Shown here one piece after another: positions 61,999 to 64,000 of a DNA stretch of 64,000 nt (positions are counted from its first letter, which is position 1; every line of letters starts with the position of its first letter). This stretch comes from Haliclystus octoradiatus. Taxonomy: Eukaryota; Cnidaria; Staurozoa; Stauromedusae; Haliclystidae. The stretch spans positions 21,712,349 through 21,776,348 of the forward strand of contig OU744451.1 in assembly GCA_916610825.1 (NCBI GenBank), written 5' to 3'. Made by a program: the position numbers and the translations under genes. The notes beneath the pieces are model-generated. The model was not told where the DNA came from. It did not search any database and saw only the letters and a program-made list of their open reading frames with translations.

Positions 61999-62591
61999 AT
62001 AATATATGGCGAAAGAGTCAAAGAATACACATTCTTTACTGTTACTCAAGTTTCACGCTTTTCACAGCGATCTTCAGACAGATTTTTTACTCAATGAAAA
62101 ATATACATGATATCTACGTTCTATGATAAACTCTCCGTAATGCTGCTTTCTATTGTTTAATTAATACAATGCTATTGTTATTGCTATTGTTAATACAAGT
62201 GGTAGAAAAATGTGATGGTTTCCTTTATTCTCAGTAAATGATTATTTAGTTATGTTTTTGATTTATTAAAATTGGACAGGTAATATTTATTTTCGTGACG
62301 ACATTTAGATATTAATTCAGTTTTTTTGTTTATTATTGGTTCTTTTGCGCATATAATATGATACCATCACATTTTTCTACCACTTGTATTAACAATAGCA
62401 ATAACAATAGCATTGTATTAATTAAACAATAGAAAGCAGCATTACGGAGAGTTTATCATAGAACGTAGATATCATGTATATTTTTCATTGAGTAAAAAAT
62501 CTGTCTGAAGATCGCTGTGAAAAGCGTGAAACTTGAGTAACAGTAAAGAATGTGTATTCTTTGACTCTTTCGCCATATATTATTATTATTT
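61994..62591. repeat. Large palindrome, arms about 225 bp, loop about 140 bp
   Basis: Left arm 61994-62219 (ATAATATATGGCGAAAGAGT..GGTAGAAAAATGTGATGG) is repeated in inverse at 62362-62591 nearly without mismatch. The loop (62220-62361) is AT-rich with no coding potential. Both sides are bordered by (AT)n tracts (61950-61995 and 62653-62747). Confidence 0.92.
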
Positions 62592-62652
62592 ACCGCTCTG
62601 TCAAATGAAGATATAGAGCCCTATATTATCTGCTATTAGATAAACATAAATT

Positions 62653-62753
<101 letters not shown>

Positions 62754-63604
62754 CTAATAAGTTTACATCTATACATGCTTGATGTTAAATGCATCATTGT
62801 AATTTTTGTATGAATATAAAAGTGCCGGCTGAAGGAAAGAGTTTTGTTGCGAGGGAATTTCACTGACTTTGAGATCGATACATTCCAGATTGGAATGAAT
62901 GCTGTTTGCAGGCAAGATCTTGGCCGCACAATCACTTCCGTGGCTGGAATTACAGCCGGGTATTTCGTAATTTTATCCATATTTTACAAGATAATCTCAA
63001 AATGTCCATGATTATTTAGATTTTACATCTAAATTTTTCTTAAAGTGTATAATCCAACCGTGCAGAACTGAACCAGAATTTGGCTTTCAGCTGAACACTT
63101 TCTGAGAAAAATACGACCCTGTCCGCTCACAATGCATTCTTTCCAATCTTGGATACATTGGATAGCCAATAATAATTATAAGTAGGCCCTGATTATAAAC
63201 ATTATAGCTTCTCATTTACTTTTTATTTCTGGGGCCAGTGGCAGACTGAAGAGAAGAGCAACTGCACTCCCGAGAAGATGACATTTTTTTCTCAAAAAAG
63301 TGCTTCTCAGAAATTTTTAGGGTGTTTCATCATAATAGATTTCTATTTTATTACCTGAGTATAATGTTTTAGTAGTAATTTTGCTAACCCTCGACGCATT
63401 TGACAACTTATGCACTTTAAATGCGGTTATTGTATTGCACTTTTGGAGTTTTCATTCATGCTCTTGATATTTTATTATTGGTGTGCTCCCAACATCTCGG
63501 CAAAGAGTGCCCTTCTCTGCAGTCTGGTCTGGGGGTCATCCCAGCAATTGTATAATTTTCCTGTGTCCATGTAGCATTATATTGTAGACCCTACTAAACT
63601 AAGC

Positions 63605-63966
63605 AGGAGGATTAGCTCAGATGGCAGAGCAACCGAACTTCAGATCGATCATATCTGATCGACTACGGTTCAAATCCCCCTAAGGTCAACTCAGCCTTGA
63701 CTTTATCTGAAACATCAAATGAGGACCATCTGAGGATGGCGGATGGAATGGTCCAGAGGGAATTGCATTGTGAGTAGCTGCGGCGCATCGTTGCGCATTG
63801 ACAATCGAGACCTATCTGCCATGAAATTTGTTGAAATTGATCTGCAGTGCCGCGGCTGAGATCAACAAAGAGCGTTTAAGATCATTGCTCTCAGCGAAGA
63901 AAGCCGCTCCTCTAGAAATAGAGGAGAGGTACGGGTGCCTTCGGTAGGGCGACATCGTCTACATTA
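63605..63966 (+). mobile_element. SINE family 1, full length
   Basis: AGGAGGATTAGCTCAGATGG to GGCGACATCGTCTACATTAC; the best preserved copy with the 53-kb one. About 360 bp. No long A tail. Confidence 0.9.
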
Positions 63967-64000
63967 CTTTTACTTACTACTAAACTATATTTAGTGTCTC

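Overview
This is nuclear DNA of an invertebrate animal. It is AT-rich, its coding sequence is split by spliceosomal introns (GT..AG, many with GTAAGT donors), and a large share of the rest is short non-autonomous transposons and tRNA-derived SINEs. The gene set (giant Fat cadherin, conodipine-type secreted phospholipase A2, TPPP/p25alpha, flavin-containing monooxygenase) is metazoan. I cannot name the phylum from sequence alone.

Layout. (1) 184-26367, minus strand: a giant Fat-type cadherin, 17 exons, whose phases join into one frame of about 4,062 residues: signal peptide, about 32 cadherin repeats, a Fat-type post-cadherin region, then EGF-LamG-EGF-LamG-EGF. The gene runs off the left edge, so its membrane and cytoplasmic parts are missing. 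(2) 29713-32544, minus: a two-exon secreted phospholipase A2 with a conodipine-like Cys/His-Asp core. (3) 33.2-34.9 kb: a decayed LINE reverse transcriptase. (4) 35466-37572, plus: a complete three-exon TPPP gene. (5) 38453-45425, plus: a complete three-exon flavin-containing monooxygenase. (6) 48624-60868, minus: a ten-exon gene I assembled from exons of 54-138 bp. It encodes a 307-residue protein with three membrane segments and a long helical domain between TM2 and TM3. I do not recognise the family with certainty; a distant DUF445/UPF0754-like fold is a guess.

Introns and intergenic DNA hold at least ten repeat families. They include a 177-bp TA-flanked MITE (one copy inserted exactly inside another), a TTCATGAAC-rich foldback family, three tRNA-headed SINE types, an hAT-like family with CAGGGTCCGACAAA ends (one copy carries a nested foldback element and a 4 x 105-bp array), an 884-bp Mutator-like element with a 9-bp target duplication, and a large palindrome at 62 kb.

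The genes do not form an operon or an obvious shared pathway. The strongest leads are the orphan three-TM gene, the self-nested MITE, the Mutator-like element, the composite element in the monooxygenase intron, and a SINE lying 22 bp upstream of TPPP exon 3.
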